This document shows positions 1-6,279 of a stretch of DNA of 8,325 nucleotides, in pieces. Each line of letters opens with the position of its first letter. The stretch's first letter is position 1. A model generated the notes under the pieces. It saw nothing but the letters and a program-made list of their open reading frames with translations. It ran no database searches and had not been told where the DNA came from. Made by a program: the position numbers and the translations under genes. The stretch spans positions 1 through 8,325 of the forward strand of contig WYEI01000047.1 of assembly GCA_009903905.1 (NCBI GenBank). The letters are read 5' to 3'. The DNA comes from Pyrobaculum sp. GTDB taxonomy: Archaea; Thermoproteota; Thermoprotei; Thermoproteales; Thermoproteaceae.

Positions 1-20
1 GCCTCATCGACGCGCTTCAC
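1..20 (-). CDS. Possible 5' edge of a gene downstream of glnA
   Basis: After the glnA stop, the minus strand carries AGGAG, an 8-9 nt spacer, and a GTG at 20-18 opening a frame that runs off the window (M-K-R-V-D-E-A). This looks like a ribosome-binding site and start codon. Only seven codons are visible, so no function can be given. An alternative reading on the plus strand (3-38, ending in TGA) gives L-I-D-A-L-H-E-L-L-L-L, which could equally be the C-terminus of a convergent gene. Flanking sequence would decide. Confidence 0.25.
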
Positions 21-47
21 GAGCTTTTACTCCTCTGAAGAAATTCG

Positions 48-64
48 GTACCAAAAAGCTAGTT
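48..64 (-). terminator. T-run just after glnA
   Basis: Read on the minus strand, the bases right after the glnA TGA contain CTTTTT (53-58 on the plus strand is aaaaag). Archaeal termination often needs only a T-rich stretch without a hairpin, and no strong hairpin is seen here. This is a plausible but weak terminator. Confidence 0.35.
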
Positions 65-1360
65 TCAGACCGTATAGAGGTACTGCTGGTATTCCCAATC
101 GGTTACTGTGTTCCAGGTCTTCTCCCAGCTGTATTTAGCGCTGTAGCTCTCCCATTCCGCCTCCTTAACCTTCACGTAGGCCTTCACCAGCTGGGAGGGG
201 AGCTTACTAGCGATGTTGCTTTCTGTGAAGTATTTCAGGGCTTCGCCTAGGTGCTTGGGCGTTTCTTTCACGCCCTCCAGCTCATATGCCACGTCGGCCA
301 CGGGCTGGGGCGGCGTTTTTCTCGCCGATATGCCGTCAACCACCGACATGGCGATTACGGCAAACGCCAGGTACGGGTTCATGGACGGGTCTGGATGCCT
401 ATATTCAATCCTGTTTATCTTACCGCCGTAATACGGCACGCGCACCATCGCCGAGCGGTTCCCCAGGCCCCACACAACGCGCGTCGGCGCTTCGTGGTGC
501 GGCACGAGACGCTTGTACGAGTTCACCGTGGACGCCACAACCGCGGAGATGGAGATCGCGTTCTCCAGAAGGCCGGCCACCGCGTATTTCAGCTCCTCTG
601 TCGGCTCCTTATACGAGGCGAAGAGGTTCCGCCCGCCTTTCCACACGGATATGTGGGTGTGGGCCCCGCTCCCGTTTATGCCCCAAAACGGCTTCGGCAT
701 GAAGGTGACCCCATATCCGTACTTCGCCGCGATGGAGCGGGCCATTATCTTAAAGACCAGTATCGAATCCGCCACCTTCACGGGGTCGCCGTACGGGATG
801 TTGACCTCAAACTGCGAAGGCGCCACCTCGTGGTGGGCCTTGGTCTCCCCTATTCCAGACGCCACGAAGTTGTCCATTATCTCCTCCACCACCTTTCTCG
901 TAGACTGCGGCGGCACGTCGAAGTACCCAACCGTGTCTATAAGCTCAGGCGGGTTACCCCTCACGATGAAGTACTCCACCTCGACGCCCGTCTTAACGTC
1001 GTATCCCCTCGCCCGGAGGTCCTCCAAGGTCTTCCTCAGCACGTTTCTCGGGTCTAGCATCGAGAAGCCGCCTCCCTCAAGGGTGTTAGTGAAGACAAAG
1101 GCTGTCTTCCCGCCGTTCCACGTCTCCACATACACCGAAGAGGGGTCAACCTCGGCCACTAAATCGCTTCTGTTTACAGTTGTGTAGGCTGGGATCGACG
1201 ACCCGTCGTATGGTACGCCGTCTATAAACGCGTCCTTAGCCGCGTCTATCGACATCACGTCAACTCTCGGCCTCCCGAATATGTCCACTATTACAAAATT
1301 CACGTATTTTACACCCGCGCCTTTCAACACCCTCCACACGTCTATTCCTTCCACCGGCAT
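65..1360 (-). CDS. glnA: Glutamine synthetase, type I (short, non-adenylylated form)
   Basis: Cytoplasmic glutamine synthetase: ATP + glutamate + ammonia to glutamine, the main high-affinity ammonia-fixing step. With the ATG at 1360 it has 431 residues. Visible family motifs, in order: YDGSSIPAY (51-59); metal-binding VEVEY (E127, E129); HHEVAPSQFE (E178, E185); GSGAHTHIS with the catalytic-site H234 and H236; NSYKRLVPHHEAP (280-292); NRSAMVRVP (301-309); RIEYRHPDPSMNPYLAF (E319, R321). The C-terminus lacks the NLY adenylylation-site motif of enterobacterial GSI-beta and the protein is shorter than that class, so it resembles the GSI-alpha/archaeal group and control by adenylylation is unlikely. 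An in-frame GTG at 1366 would add two residues, but a TATA box centred near 1383 lies about 24-26 nt upstream of the ATG, favouring a leaderless message from 1360. It is the last well-supported gene of the nitrogen cluster. Confidence 0.97.
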   Translation of the reverse strand: MPVEGIDVWRVLKGAGVKYVNFVIVDIFGRPRVDVMSIDAAKDAFIDGVPYDGSSIPAYTTVNRSDLVAEVDPSSVYVETWNGGKTAFVFTNTLEGGGFSMLDPRNVLRKTLEDLRARGYDVKTGVEVEYFIVRGNPPELIDTVGYFDVPPQSTRKVVEEIMDNFVASGIGETKAHHEVAPSQFEVNIPYGDPVKVADSILVFKIMARSIAAKYGYGVTFMPKPFWGINGSGAHTHISVWKGGRNLFASYKEPTEELKYAVAGLLENAISISAVVASTVNSYKRLVPHHEAPTRVVWGLGNRSAMVRVPYYGGKINRIEYRHPDPSMNPYLAFAVIAMSVVDGISARKTPPQPVADVAYELEGVKETPKHLGEALKYFTESNIASKLPSQLVKAYVKVKEAEWESYSAKYSWEKTWNTVTDWEYQQYLYTV

Positions 1361-1377
1361 AAACACAGAAATCCCCC

Positions 1378-1394
1378 GCTATATAAACTTTACC
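1378..1394 (-). promoter_or_regulatory. glnA TATA box with purine-rich BRE
   Basis: The minus strand reads GGTAAAG-TTTATATAGC here. TTTATATA is a near-ideal archaeal TATA box, and the preceding GTAAAG fits a purine-rich BRE. Its centre is about 24 nt from the glnA ATG at 1360, which places the transcription start at or next to the start codon. A second TATATAGC lies at 1422-1429 and could drive a leadered transcript about 40 nt longer. Confidence 0.7.
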
Positions 1395-1397
1395 CAT

Positions 1398-1409
1398 CTA
1401 AATATTTAG
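1398..1409. promoter_or_regulatory. Perfect 12-bp palindrome upstream of the glnA TATA box
   Basis: CTAAATATTTAG is a perfect palindrome about 10 bp upstream of the glnA TATA box, roughly -38 to -50 from the start codon. That is where archaeal activators or dimeric regulators often bind. No regulator gene is visible in the window and I do not see the same palindrome before the other genes, so the operator role is inferred. Confidence 0.35.
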
Positions 1410-1489
1410 TGGAAGCCGCAAGCTATATAGGTAATATGTACTTAGGAATCCAGGACATGATGTAAAAAATACAGAAAATACCTAGACTA

Positions 1490-1603
1490 TCAATAAAAAA
1501 TACAAGAGGGATCACGGCCAATTTCTACATAAGCTACACCATTGTAAATCTTACATTTCTTAATACATAACCAAAAATTTATCAAACATACAAAGAGGAT
1601 CAT
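1490..1603 (-). CDS. Possible 37-aa single-span membrane peptide
   Basis: I do not recognise a family. The ATG at 1603-1601 is preceded on the minus strand by GGAGGTG (1613-1607), an exact match to the anti-Shine-Dalgarno complement, with a short 3-nt spacer. The peptide starts with a hydrophobic stretch, MILFVCLINFWLCI, followed by a basic KKCK and a polar tail with two further cysteines/aromatic residues, so it could be a tiny membrane protein. The same frame can be opened further upstream from a TTG at 1711 (73 codons). The region is AT-rich compared with its neighbours. Against it: unusually tight spacing, short length and no homology information. It lies between the asparagine synthetase and glnA genes, in the same orientation. 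Confidence 0.3.
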   Translation of the reverse strand: MILFVCLINFWLCIKKCKIYNGVAYVEIGRDPSCIFY

Positions 1604-1761
1604 GCCCACCTCCCCCGCCCCAACATGACCAGCACGTATAACAACCATGCCGAAGGTAAACACAGAGCTAATGCAGGCGTACAATAGCCTCAAGGCCTGC
1701 CGTCGATGCAATCAGCTGGGTCCCGTGGTTTGCCTACAGCGGATACTCGGCTTACAGATGT

Positions 1762-1783
1762 TAAAACTACTAAAATATAGAAT
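1762..1783 (-). terminator. T-rich stretch after the asparagine synthetase gene
   Basis: Directly after the TGA at 1786-1784 the minus strand reads CTATATTTTAGTAGTTTTAA, with two T4 runs. This is the usual look of an intrinsic archaeal terminator without a hairpin. It supports the view that the gene ends its own transcript before glnA. Confidence 0.4.
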
Positions 1784-2833
1784 TCAGGGTCCGCCGACGA
1801 TGCCGGCGACTTTTGGGTAGGGGCGTGCCTCCCAGAGGGCTCTTAGACCGCACAGATACCTCGTGAGTCTCTCAACGCCTATGCCGAAGCCGGCCGTCTG
1901 TAGCGGGTAGAGCTCCTTGGCCATCTGGAGGAACCAGGCGTATTTAGCGGGGTCTTCGCCGCCTTCTCTAATGCGGGCCACGAGCCTTTCGGGCTCGTAC
2001 TCTCTCTCCGCGCCGCTTATGGCTTCCCCAAAGCCCTCGGGGTAGAGCATGTCGAAGTCGCGGAGGATCCCGGGCCTTTCGGGGTCCTCCCGGTCATAGA
2101 AGCCCCTCGAGCCGCGCGGGTAGTCATATACGAAGAACGGCGAGTCGTGGTGGGCCGACATCAGTTTTTCGCATTCCCACAGGAGCTCCTCCTTGGGCGG
2201 GTTTCTGCAACCAAGCTTGTTCACAAACTCGATGGCTTCGCGGTGCGTGTACCGTTTAAATGGTCTCTTGAACTCGGGCAACGTCCTCCCTAGCTTCTCC
2301 TCAAGCTCCTTGCCGTGGACGTCCCTTATGTACTTCACCACATAGCTTACCAAGTCCTCCGCCAAGTCCATGGCGTCGATATACGACGCCTTGTACATCT
2401 CTATGTCGACTTGGTAGAACTCCACGAGGTGCCTCCCGGTGTATATGCTGTCAAGAGGCTCCAGCCGCACGTTGGGACTTACGAAGTATATCTTGCCAAG
2501 GGAGGCGGCCATGTACTGTTTGTAGAGTATCGCCGACGACATGACCTTGTACTCGGCGCCGTAGAAGTTGATAGTGGCTTGCTTGGCTCCTCTTATGCCG
2601 GGGTCCGTCACGGGCCCTATCACCGGCGAGAGCACCTCGACGAAGCCGCGCGAGTCGAGGAACTCCCTGATTCCCCTCAACGCCGAGGCCTGGACTCTGA
2701 AGATGAATCTGTACTTATCGCTAGCGGCCCATCGCCAAGAAAACTTTACCCACTCCTCAAGCTCTTTTTTATACATCTCCCTGTCTGCCACCATCTTTTC
2801 GAACTCGACCACAGCAGGGTGGGGACTTGGCAT
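1784..2833 (-). CDS. Archaeal asparagine synthetase, class II tRNA-synthetase-like (AS-AR type)
   Basis: Likely makes asparagine from aspartate, ATP and ammonia through an aspartyl-adenylate. The 349 residues are a class II aminoacyl-tRNA synthetase catalytic core close to AsnRS/AspRS: motif 1 around residues 59-75 (P70), motif 2 beginning at R123 with RHLVEF (134-139) and E145, the YPEGFGEAISGAERE loop (264-278), and motif 3 GFGIGVER (315-322). The N-terminal OB-fold that binds the anticodon is absent: the protein opens almost directly into the catalytic domain. This is the hallmark of the archaeal AS-AR family rather than of a true AsnRS. An upstream TTG/ATG-type extension (to 2890) would add 19 hydrophobic residues, but a TATA box sits about 26 nt before the ATG at 2833, so I chose that leaderless start. 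Neighbours (GDH, Amt, GS) fit an ammonia-using biosynthetic role. A residual tRNA-linked function cannot be excluded from sequence. Confidence 0.87.
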   Translation of the reverse strand: MPSPHPAVVEFEKMVADREMYKKELEEWVKFSWRWAASDKYRFIFRVQASALRGIREFLDSRGFVEVLSPVIGPVTDPGIRGAKQATINFYGAEYKVMSSAILYKQYMAASLGKIYFVSPNVRLEPLDSIYTGRHLVEFYQVDIEMYKASYIDAMDLAEDLVSYVVKYIRDVHGKELEEKLGRTLPEFKRPFKRYTHREAIEFVNKLGCRNPPKEELLWECEKLMSAHHDSPFFVYDYPRGSRGFYDREDPERPGILRDFDMLYPEGFGEAISGAEREYEPERLVARIREGGEDPAKYAWFLQMAKELYPLQTAGFGIGVERLTRYLCGLRALWEARPYPKVAGIVGGP

Positions 2834-3061
2834 AAACGGCCAGTAGCCACTCCACTTAAAAATCAACAATACAAAATACAGCAAAGCCACGGCTATCCTA
2901 TAATATTATTCCTATATGTTGAGGTGCTATACAGCTTATTTCCCGATATACGCAGGGAAGAACGCACAACTTACTTGGTACTTCGCAGTGGCCGGAGCTA
3001 TATCAGTATCCCTATGCCATGGCCCGTCGACCTCTGGGTCTTAACCTGCGGCAGACTGATG
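2834..3061. other. 228-nt spacer between the glutamate synthase and asparagine synthetase genes
   Basis: Apart from the promoter at 2855-2866 and an AT-rich patch near 2895-2920 with further TATA-like words, I see nothing here: no RNA gene, no repeat and no clear T-run terminator after the FMN-domain gene. A plus-strand frame crosses it but is a shadow of the neighbouring genes. Confidence 0.5.
2855..2866 (-). promoter_or_regulatory. TATA box of the asparagine synthetase gene
   Basis: The minus strand reads GATTTTTAAG, with the T/A-rich core centred near 2858, about 26 nt upstream of the ATG at 2833. This is the exact spacing expected for a leaderless archaeal transcript, and it decides the start codon against the longer reading frame. 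Confidence 0.6.
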
Positions 3062-4420
3062 CTAGCTGTAGACGTAGAGTATGCCAAGCATTGTTGCAAC
3101 GTCTTTGTCTAGGGAGGCGACGTCTTCCGGGCCGATTTCTCCCACGTCATATTTGCCGAGTGCCGACGTTAGCATCTGTATTTCTACCTTCAGCGACTCT
3201 ATGTAGTTTTCTACGCCTTTCTCGCCCCTGGCTAAGGCCGCTATGAGGAAAGGCCGTGCCATGTAGGTCGACGAGGCGCCTAGCGCCAAGCTCTTTACCA
3301 CATGTCCCCCGTCGTAAAGCCTGCCGCCTATTAGCAACGATATCTTGTATCCCTCTGCGCGGGCGCGTCTTATGAACTTAAGCGCGGCCAACGTGGGGTA
3401 GCCGAGGTCCTTCATGGCGGCTGTCGGAGCCATGCCGGTCCCACCTTCCTTGCCGTCTATCACAACGGCGTCGGCGCCCTCCTCTGCAGCGATTCTAATC
3501 ACGTCAAGGGCATCTCTAAATGGGCCGAGCTTAATCCATATCTTCGCCCTTGGATAGGCCGTCTTCATGAACCTAATGGCGCCCCTCAGTATCTCAGCCG
3601 TAAAAGTGCCCGGCACCGAGTACCTCGTTACCTCTTTCTTCCCGAGCTCCTCCTCGTCGAACTTATACTTAGCTCTAAGTCTCTCTACCTGTTTTTTAGG
3701 TATCTTCACCACGCCGCCTAGACCCGGCTTCGCGCCTTGGCCTATCTTTATCTCGAAGCCGATTCTGCCCTCCTCAAGATGCGGCTCCACGTCTTTGTCG
3801 CTGTAAACCCTATTCCACAGCTCATCGTAGGCGTCCTCCACGCTTTGTTGTATCAACACTCCACCTTTTTTATCTATATTTGTTAAATACATCAACAGCC
3901 TCTCCTTAAACGTCGGGTGCCCCCTTGTAAGTCTTTCCGAGTACCCCCTCACCGTCGACACGTTCTCTCCAACACCGTAGACCAAACCCGCGCGGGCGGC
4001 GCCCCGCGCTACCGCCAGCGCGGTCTTGCTGGCTATATGTGTCGAACCCATGGAGCCCACCACCACGGGCAACGATGAGGAAAAGCCGCCGACCTCGACG
4101 TCAGTTTTGACGTCCATGAAGCTGGGCTCCCTAAACAACTCCGCGGCCTTTTTTAGCCGCCCGGGCGTAAAAGCAGGAGGCACCAAGACGACGGCGTCTA
4201 GCGTCTTAAACCGGGGACACCCCCTTTCGTAGATCCCAGCGCCTAGGACTGCGGCGCCGTAAGACGCCAGGAGGCCAAATGGGTAAACGGCGTCTTTGCC
4301 CTTCAGCGCCCTAAACACGATCGCGTCAACTGGGTAGTTCTCTAAGAAATCGCGGTAGCCCCGCAGGGTAAGGGAAAGCCCCTTTATGAGGACCGCCAAC
4401 CTAGCGAGCGGAACTACCAT
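3062..4420 (-). CDS. Glutamate synthase FMN-domain protein (split GltB central domain)
   Basis: Stand-alone version of the FMN-binding synthase domain of glutamate synthase, which combines 2-oxoglutarate, ammonia from glutamine and reducing equivalents to give glutamate. Its 452 residues show FEIKIGQGAKPGLGG (222-236), IDGKEGGTGMAPTAAMKDLG (321-340) and IGGRLYDGGHVVKSLALGA (364-382), the hallmark FMN/substrate segments of the GltB synthase domain. The usual amidotransferase and GXGXG domains are absent from the chain. The only cysteine is C68, so the three cysteines that hold the [3Fe-4S] cluster after the last motif are missing, and the electron path must differ. The ATG at 4420 overlaps the TAG of the upstream amidotransferase gene (ATGGTAG, 7 nt shared), indicating translational coupling and partnership. 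A longer frame up to 4486 is less likely because it buries deeply in the upstream gene. Alternatives: MgsC-like N-methylglutamate synthase subunit or another FMN transferase of this fold. Confidence 0.82.
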   Translation of the reverse strand: MVVPLARLAVLIKGLSLTLRGYRDFLENYPVDAIVFRALKGKDAVYPFGLLASYGAAVLGAGIYERGCPRFKTLDAVVLVPPAFTPGRLKKAAELFREPSFMDVKTDVEVGGFSSSLPVVVGSMGSTHIASKTALAVARGAARAGLVYGVGENVSTVRGYSERLTRGHPTFKERLLMYLTNIDKKGGVLIQQSVEDAYDELWNRVYSDKDVEPHLEEGRIGFEIKIGQGAKPGLGGVVKIPKKQVERLRAKYKFDEEELGKKEVTRYSVPGTFTAEILRGAIRFMKTAYPRAKIWIKLGPFRDALDVIRIAAEEGADAVVIDGKEGGTGMAPTAAMKDLGYPTLAALKFIRRARAEGYKISLLIGGRLYDGGHVVKSLALGASSTYMARPFLIAALARGEKGVENYIESLKVEIQMLTSALGKYDVGEIGPEDVASLDKDVATMLGILYVYS

Positions 4421-5106
4421 AGACGCTCTATCTTCACGCCGCCCTCGTCTAAAATCACAAGAGAATCGTTGGGGATGGGGCTCCACGGGCCTTCGTCGAG
4501 AGGTTCCGACGCTATGAGCATGTCGCCCTGCCTCTTCACCGGGATGAAGTGGGGGTCCTCAGAGGCGCAATGGGTTATGAAGTAGGCAGAGGCGGTCTCT
4601 AGGTTCACAATCGCCATGTTCAGCAGGGGCTCCTCCGGGTCTAGGTGCTTAGCCGCCAGGCGCGCAAGCAGGCGGAGGTGTTTCACCTCGCCCCCTAAAT
4701 CCACGAAGGCCTTGAGGAAGAGCTCGGTGTCTGTGGAGCCTCCGGTGCGTGTGTCTACGCCGAGTTGCTTCAGCTCCCTGCCGAACGCCTCCTTGTCTAT
4801 GGTACCGTTATGCGCAATTGCGTATCTGCCGTAGATGATCGGGTGCGTATTTGCAAGAGAAACGGCGCCGACAGACGCCAGACGTGAATGGAAGAGATAA
4901 AGCAAGTAGCCGTCTGGCGGCTCGACAAAGCTCTCCCATATGGGGCTGGTGGACTTGTAGACACCATAACTGCCTTTTCTGGCATACAAAACGCCCCATC
5001 CAGAGCCGTGCGACCAGCCCTTGGTCCTGTCACGTCGAGAGATCTCCACAAACGACAACATGTGGCTCCGGCTCGGCTTACCCCATGAGATAAGAAGACG
5101 GCACAC
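4414..5106 (-). CDS. Class II glutamine amidotransferase, GATase_4/YafJ type (glutamate synthase partner)
   Basis: N-terminal-nucleophile glutaminase that should release ammonia from glutamine and pass it to the FMN-domain partner encoded just downstream. The start is set by chemistry: class II amidotransferases need cysteine right after the initiator, and a GTG at 5106-5104 is followed directly by TGC, giving MCRLLISWGKP. The longer frame from 5163 would put 20 residues before the nucleophile. In the 230-residue protein: C2 nucleophile; SGWGVLY (35-41); HSRLAS (73-78, substrate arginine R75); NTHP (86-89); AHNGTID (98-104, oxyanion-hole N100/G101); GGSTDTE (122-128, D126). This is the pattern of the GATase_4/YafJ group rather than the CGVGF start of canonical GltB. 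The gene overlaps the FMN-domain gene by 7 nt. Coupling suggests a two-protein complex; an unrelated hydrolase role is possible. Confidence 0.85.
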   Translation of the reverse strand: MCRLLISWGKPSRSHMLSFVEISRRDRTKGWSHGSGWGVLYARKGSYGVYKSTSPIWESFVEPPDGYLLYLFHSRLASVGAVSLANTHPIIYGRYAIAHNGTIDKEAFGRELKQLGVDTRTGGSTDTELFLKAFVDLGGEVKHLRLLARLAAKHLDPEEPLLNMAIVNLETASAYFITHCASEDPHFIPVKRQGDMLIASEPLDEGPWSPIPNDSLVILDEGGVKIERLW

Positions 5107-5126
5107 AGCCCGTCCGTCATCCACCG

Positions 5127-5185
5127 TTATTTCAATTTCCCTTAGCTTGAGTACAACGGCCACCGGCCGTTAGCTGAAAATAATT
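5127..5185 (-). promoter_or_regulatory. Candidate promoter boxes of the amidotransferase-FMN operon
   Basis: Two AT-rich elements precede the GTG at 5106. ATTGAAATAA (5136-5127) is centred about 25 nt upstream and would give a leaderless message. AATTATTTT (5185-5177) would start transcription near 5155 and leave a leader of about 50 nt. Neither is a strong TATA box. No convincing Shine-Dalgarno sequence lies at the right distance from the GTG. Confidence 0.3.
5155..5171. repeat. 7-bp perfect inverted repeat upstream of the glutamate synthase unit
   Basis: AACGGCC-ACC-GGCCGTT is a perfect inverted repeat with a 3-nt centre, about 50-65 nt upstream of the amidotransferase GTG and between the two candidate TATA elements. 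It could be an operator for a dimeric regulator or, if transcribed, a short GC-rich hairpin in the leader. Confidence 0.45.
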
Positions 5186-5369
5186 CCGTAAGCACACATC
5201 ATTTGCATTTGCCAGCTCCAAGACCTGAATGCGGCCCATTGCATAATCTGTTTCCGCAAAGCTCTTTGCCTATGAGACTGCGCTAAGCCGTCTGGTGAAG
5301 ATGTTAGGCGCCGTAGAGGGCTAATATGAAGTCAGGTGCAGGAGGGGCGTGGACCAGAGGCGCCGTTGT

Positions 5370-5390
5370 AAGGGAGAGACGGAAAAAGGA
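5370..5390 (-). terminator. Pyrimidine-rich tract downstream of nadE
   Basis: On the minus strand, about 45-60 nt after the nadE stop, a run of T and C including TTTTT (5387-5383) resembles an archaeal T-rich terminator. It would end the amt-PII-nadE message. There is no hairpin in front of it. Confidence 0.3.
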
Positions 5391-5433
5391 GTTGGTTGTT
5401 TGACGTAGTTCAAGTGGGTCGCCTTTTTGTTCT

Positions 5434-6279
5434 CTATGTTTTTAGTTGACCTCCCTTTATTGCTCTTTTTGTATAAAGCCGAGATTTAGTAAGTTGCGCC
5501 GTTGGTGGGGGTTGTCGTTTATGCGCGTTCTCTTTTACACGTCTTAGTATCGCTCTTATTTTTTGAGGCTCTACGCCTGTGACTTCTGCTATTCTGCGTT
5601 GCGGCGTGCCTATTTCCAGCGCATAGAGGACCACGTCGGCTTCCGTGTAGCTTACCCCCAGCTCGCCCTCTGCGGTTTGGCCTACCCACAGCCGCGGACT
5701 TGAAGGCTTTGTAACTACCCGGGTGGGTAGGTTTAGTCTCCTCGCCATTTCTCTTACCTGCGTTTTGTAGAGGTCTCCTATAGGCAAAAGATCGACGCCG
5801 CCGTCGCCGTATTTCGTGAAGTAGCCCAGCATCAATTCGCTTTTGTCACCTGTCCCCATCACTAAGAGGTTGTGTCTATTGGCGTAGTAATACAGGATGG
5901 ACATCCTCACCCGAGCCGTCAAGTTACCGCGGGCCACTCTGTCGTTTACATCGTATTCTGGTATGTTTTCAAAGGCCTTCAAGATGGGGTCTACCTCGAC
6001 CATGTAGTACGTAATGCCTAGCAGACGCGCCAACGCCACCGCGTCTTCTACGTCCTCTCTCGGCGTGGCTTTCGTAGGGAGTATAAAGGCCGTCACCTTC
6101 CCCCTACCCAGAGCCTCCACGGCTAGTCTAGCAGTAAGGCTAGAGTCAACGCCGCCGCTGAGCCCCACCACGACGCCTCTAGCTTTAGCCTTATCTATAT
6201 AAGCAAGGATGAAGTCCTTGATCTCCTCAACCGCCGACTCGTAGTTGATTGAATTTATCACGTCGCTTATTGTGATCAT
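5434..6279 (-). CDS. nadE: NH3-dependent NAD+ synthetase
   Basis: Last step of NAD+ synthesis: nicotinate adenine dinucleotide + ATP + ammonia to NAD+, in the cytoplasm. The 281 residues show the PP-loop SGGVDSS (41-47), NLTARVRM (119-126), GTGDKSE (142-148), KYGDGGVDLLPIGDLYKT (156-173) and KPSSPRLWVGQTAEGELG (191-208), all hallmarks of NadE. There is no N-terminal nitrilase-type glutaminase domain, so it should use free ammonia. The ATG at 6279 shares one base with the TGA of the PII gene (TGATG), a classic re-initiation junction; the upstream in-frame TTG at 6285 is less likely. It therefore sits in an operon with the ammonium channel and PII. In some bacteria PII proteins bind and regulate a glutamine-dependent NAD synthetase, so a regulatory link here is a reasonable inference, not shown by sequence. 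Confidence 0.95.
   Translation of the reverse strand: MITISDVINSINYESAVEEIKDFILAYIDKAKARGVVVGLSGGVDSSLTARLAVEALGRGKVTAFILPTKATPREDVEDAVALARLLGITYYMVEVDPILKAFENIPEYDVNDRVARGNLTARVRMSILYYYANRHNLLVMGTGDKSELMLGYFTKYGDGGVDLLPIGDLYKTQVREMARRLNLPTRVVTKPSSPRLWVGQTAEGELGVSYTEADVVLYALEIGTPQRRIAEVTGVEPQKIRAILRRVKENAHKRQPPPTAQLTKSRLYTKRAIKGGQLKT

Larger units (their letters stand above)
1367..1783. other. 417-nt spacer between the asparagine synthetase and glnA genes
   Basis: This stretch holds the glnA promoter and palindrome at its low end, an AT-rich core (about 1430-1600) with the possible small membrane ORF, and a T-rich end signal for the upstream gene at 1762-1783. I see no tRNA, C/D-box RNA, CRISPR repeat or transposon end. 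A plus-strand frame 1647-1820 contains an LKACRRC segment, but it overlaps the end of the asparagine synthetase gene and has no convincing promoter. Confidence 0.6.
5107..5433. other. 327-nt spacer between nadE and the glutamate synthase unit
   Basis: It holds the inverted repeat and weak promoter boxes near the amidotransferase gene, a pyrimidine-rich minus-strand tract after nadE (5370-5390), and two copies of AGGCGCCGT at 5306-5314 and 5358-5366. A 25-codon plus-strand frame (5326-5403) has no supporting signal. I see no tRNA or C/D-box RNA in it. Confidence 0.5.

Noticed and set aside
251..1057. Long plus-strand frame opposite glnA
   Set aside because: Rich in R and H, with no motifs: a typical antisense shadow of a GC-rich gene.
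1450..1465. ATGATGT resembling a C box of a C/D guide RNA
   Set aside because: No CTGA D boxes at the needed spacing on the same strand.
1647..1820. Plus-strand 57-codon frame beginning MPKVNTELMQAYNSLKACRRC
   Set aside because: The LKACRRC piece recalls the N-terminus of family 4 uracil-DNA glycosylases, but the frame has no following motifs, no promoter or ribosome-binding site, and overlaps the asparagine synthetase gene end. At best a remnant.
2315..3112. 265-codon plus-strand frame across the asparagine synthetase start
   Set aside because: Most of it is antisense to the catalytic domain, and the part in the spacer shows no recognisable family.
5306..5366. Two direct copies of AGGCGCCGT
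   Set aside because: Only two 9-bp copies 52 bp apart, without flanking symmetry; likely chance in GC-rich DNA.
5326..5403. 25-codon plus-strand frame in the nadE/amidotransferase spacer
   Set aside because: Low-complexity K/R/G composition, no promoter or ribosome-binding site.
5401..5425. GTTCAAGT resembling a tRNA T-loop
   Set aside because: The flanking bases do not pair as a T-stem, and no acceptor or anticodon arm is found.
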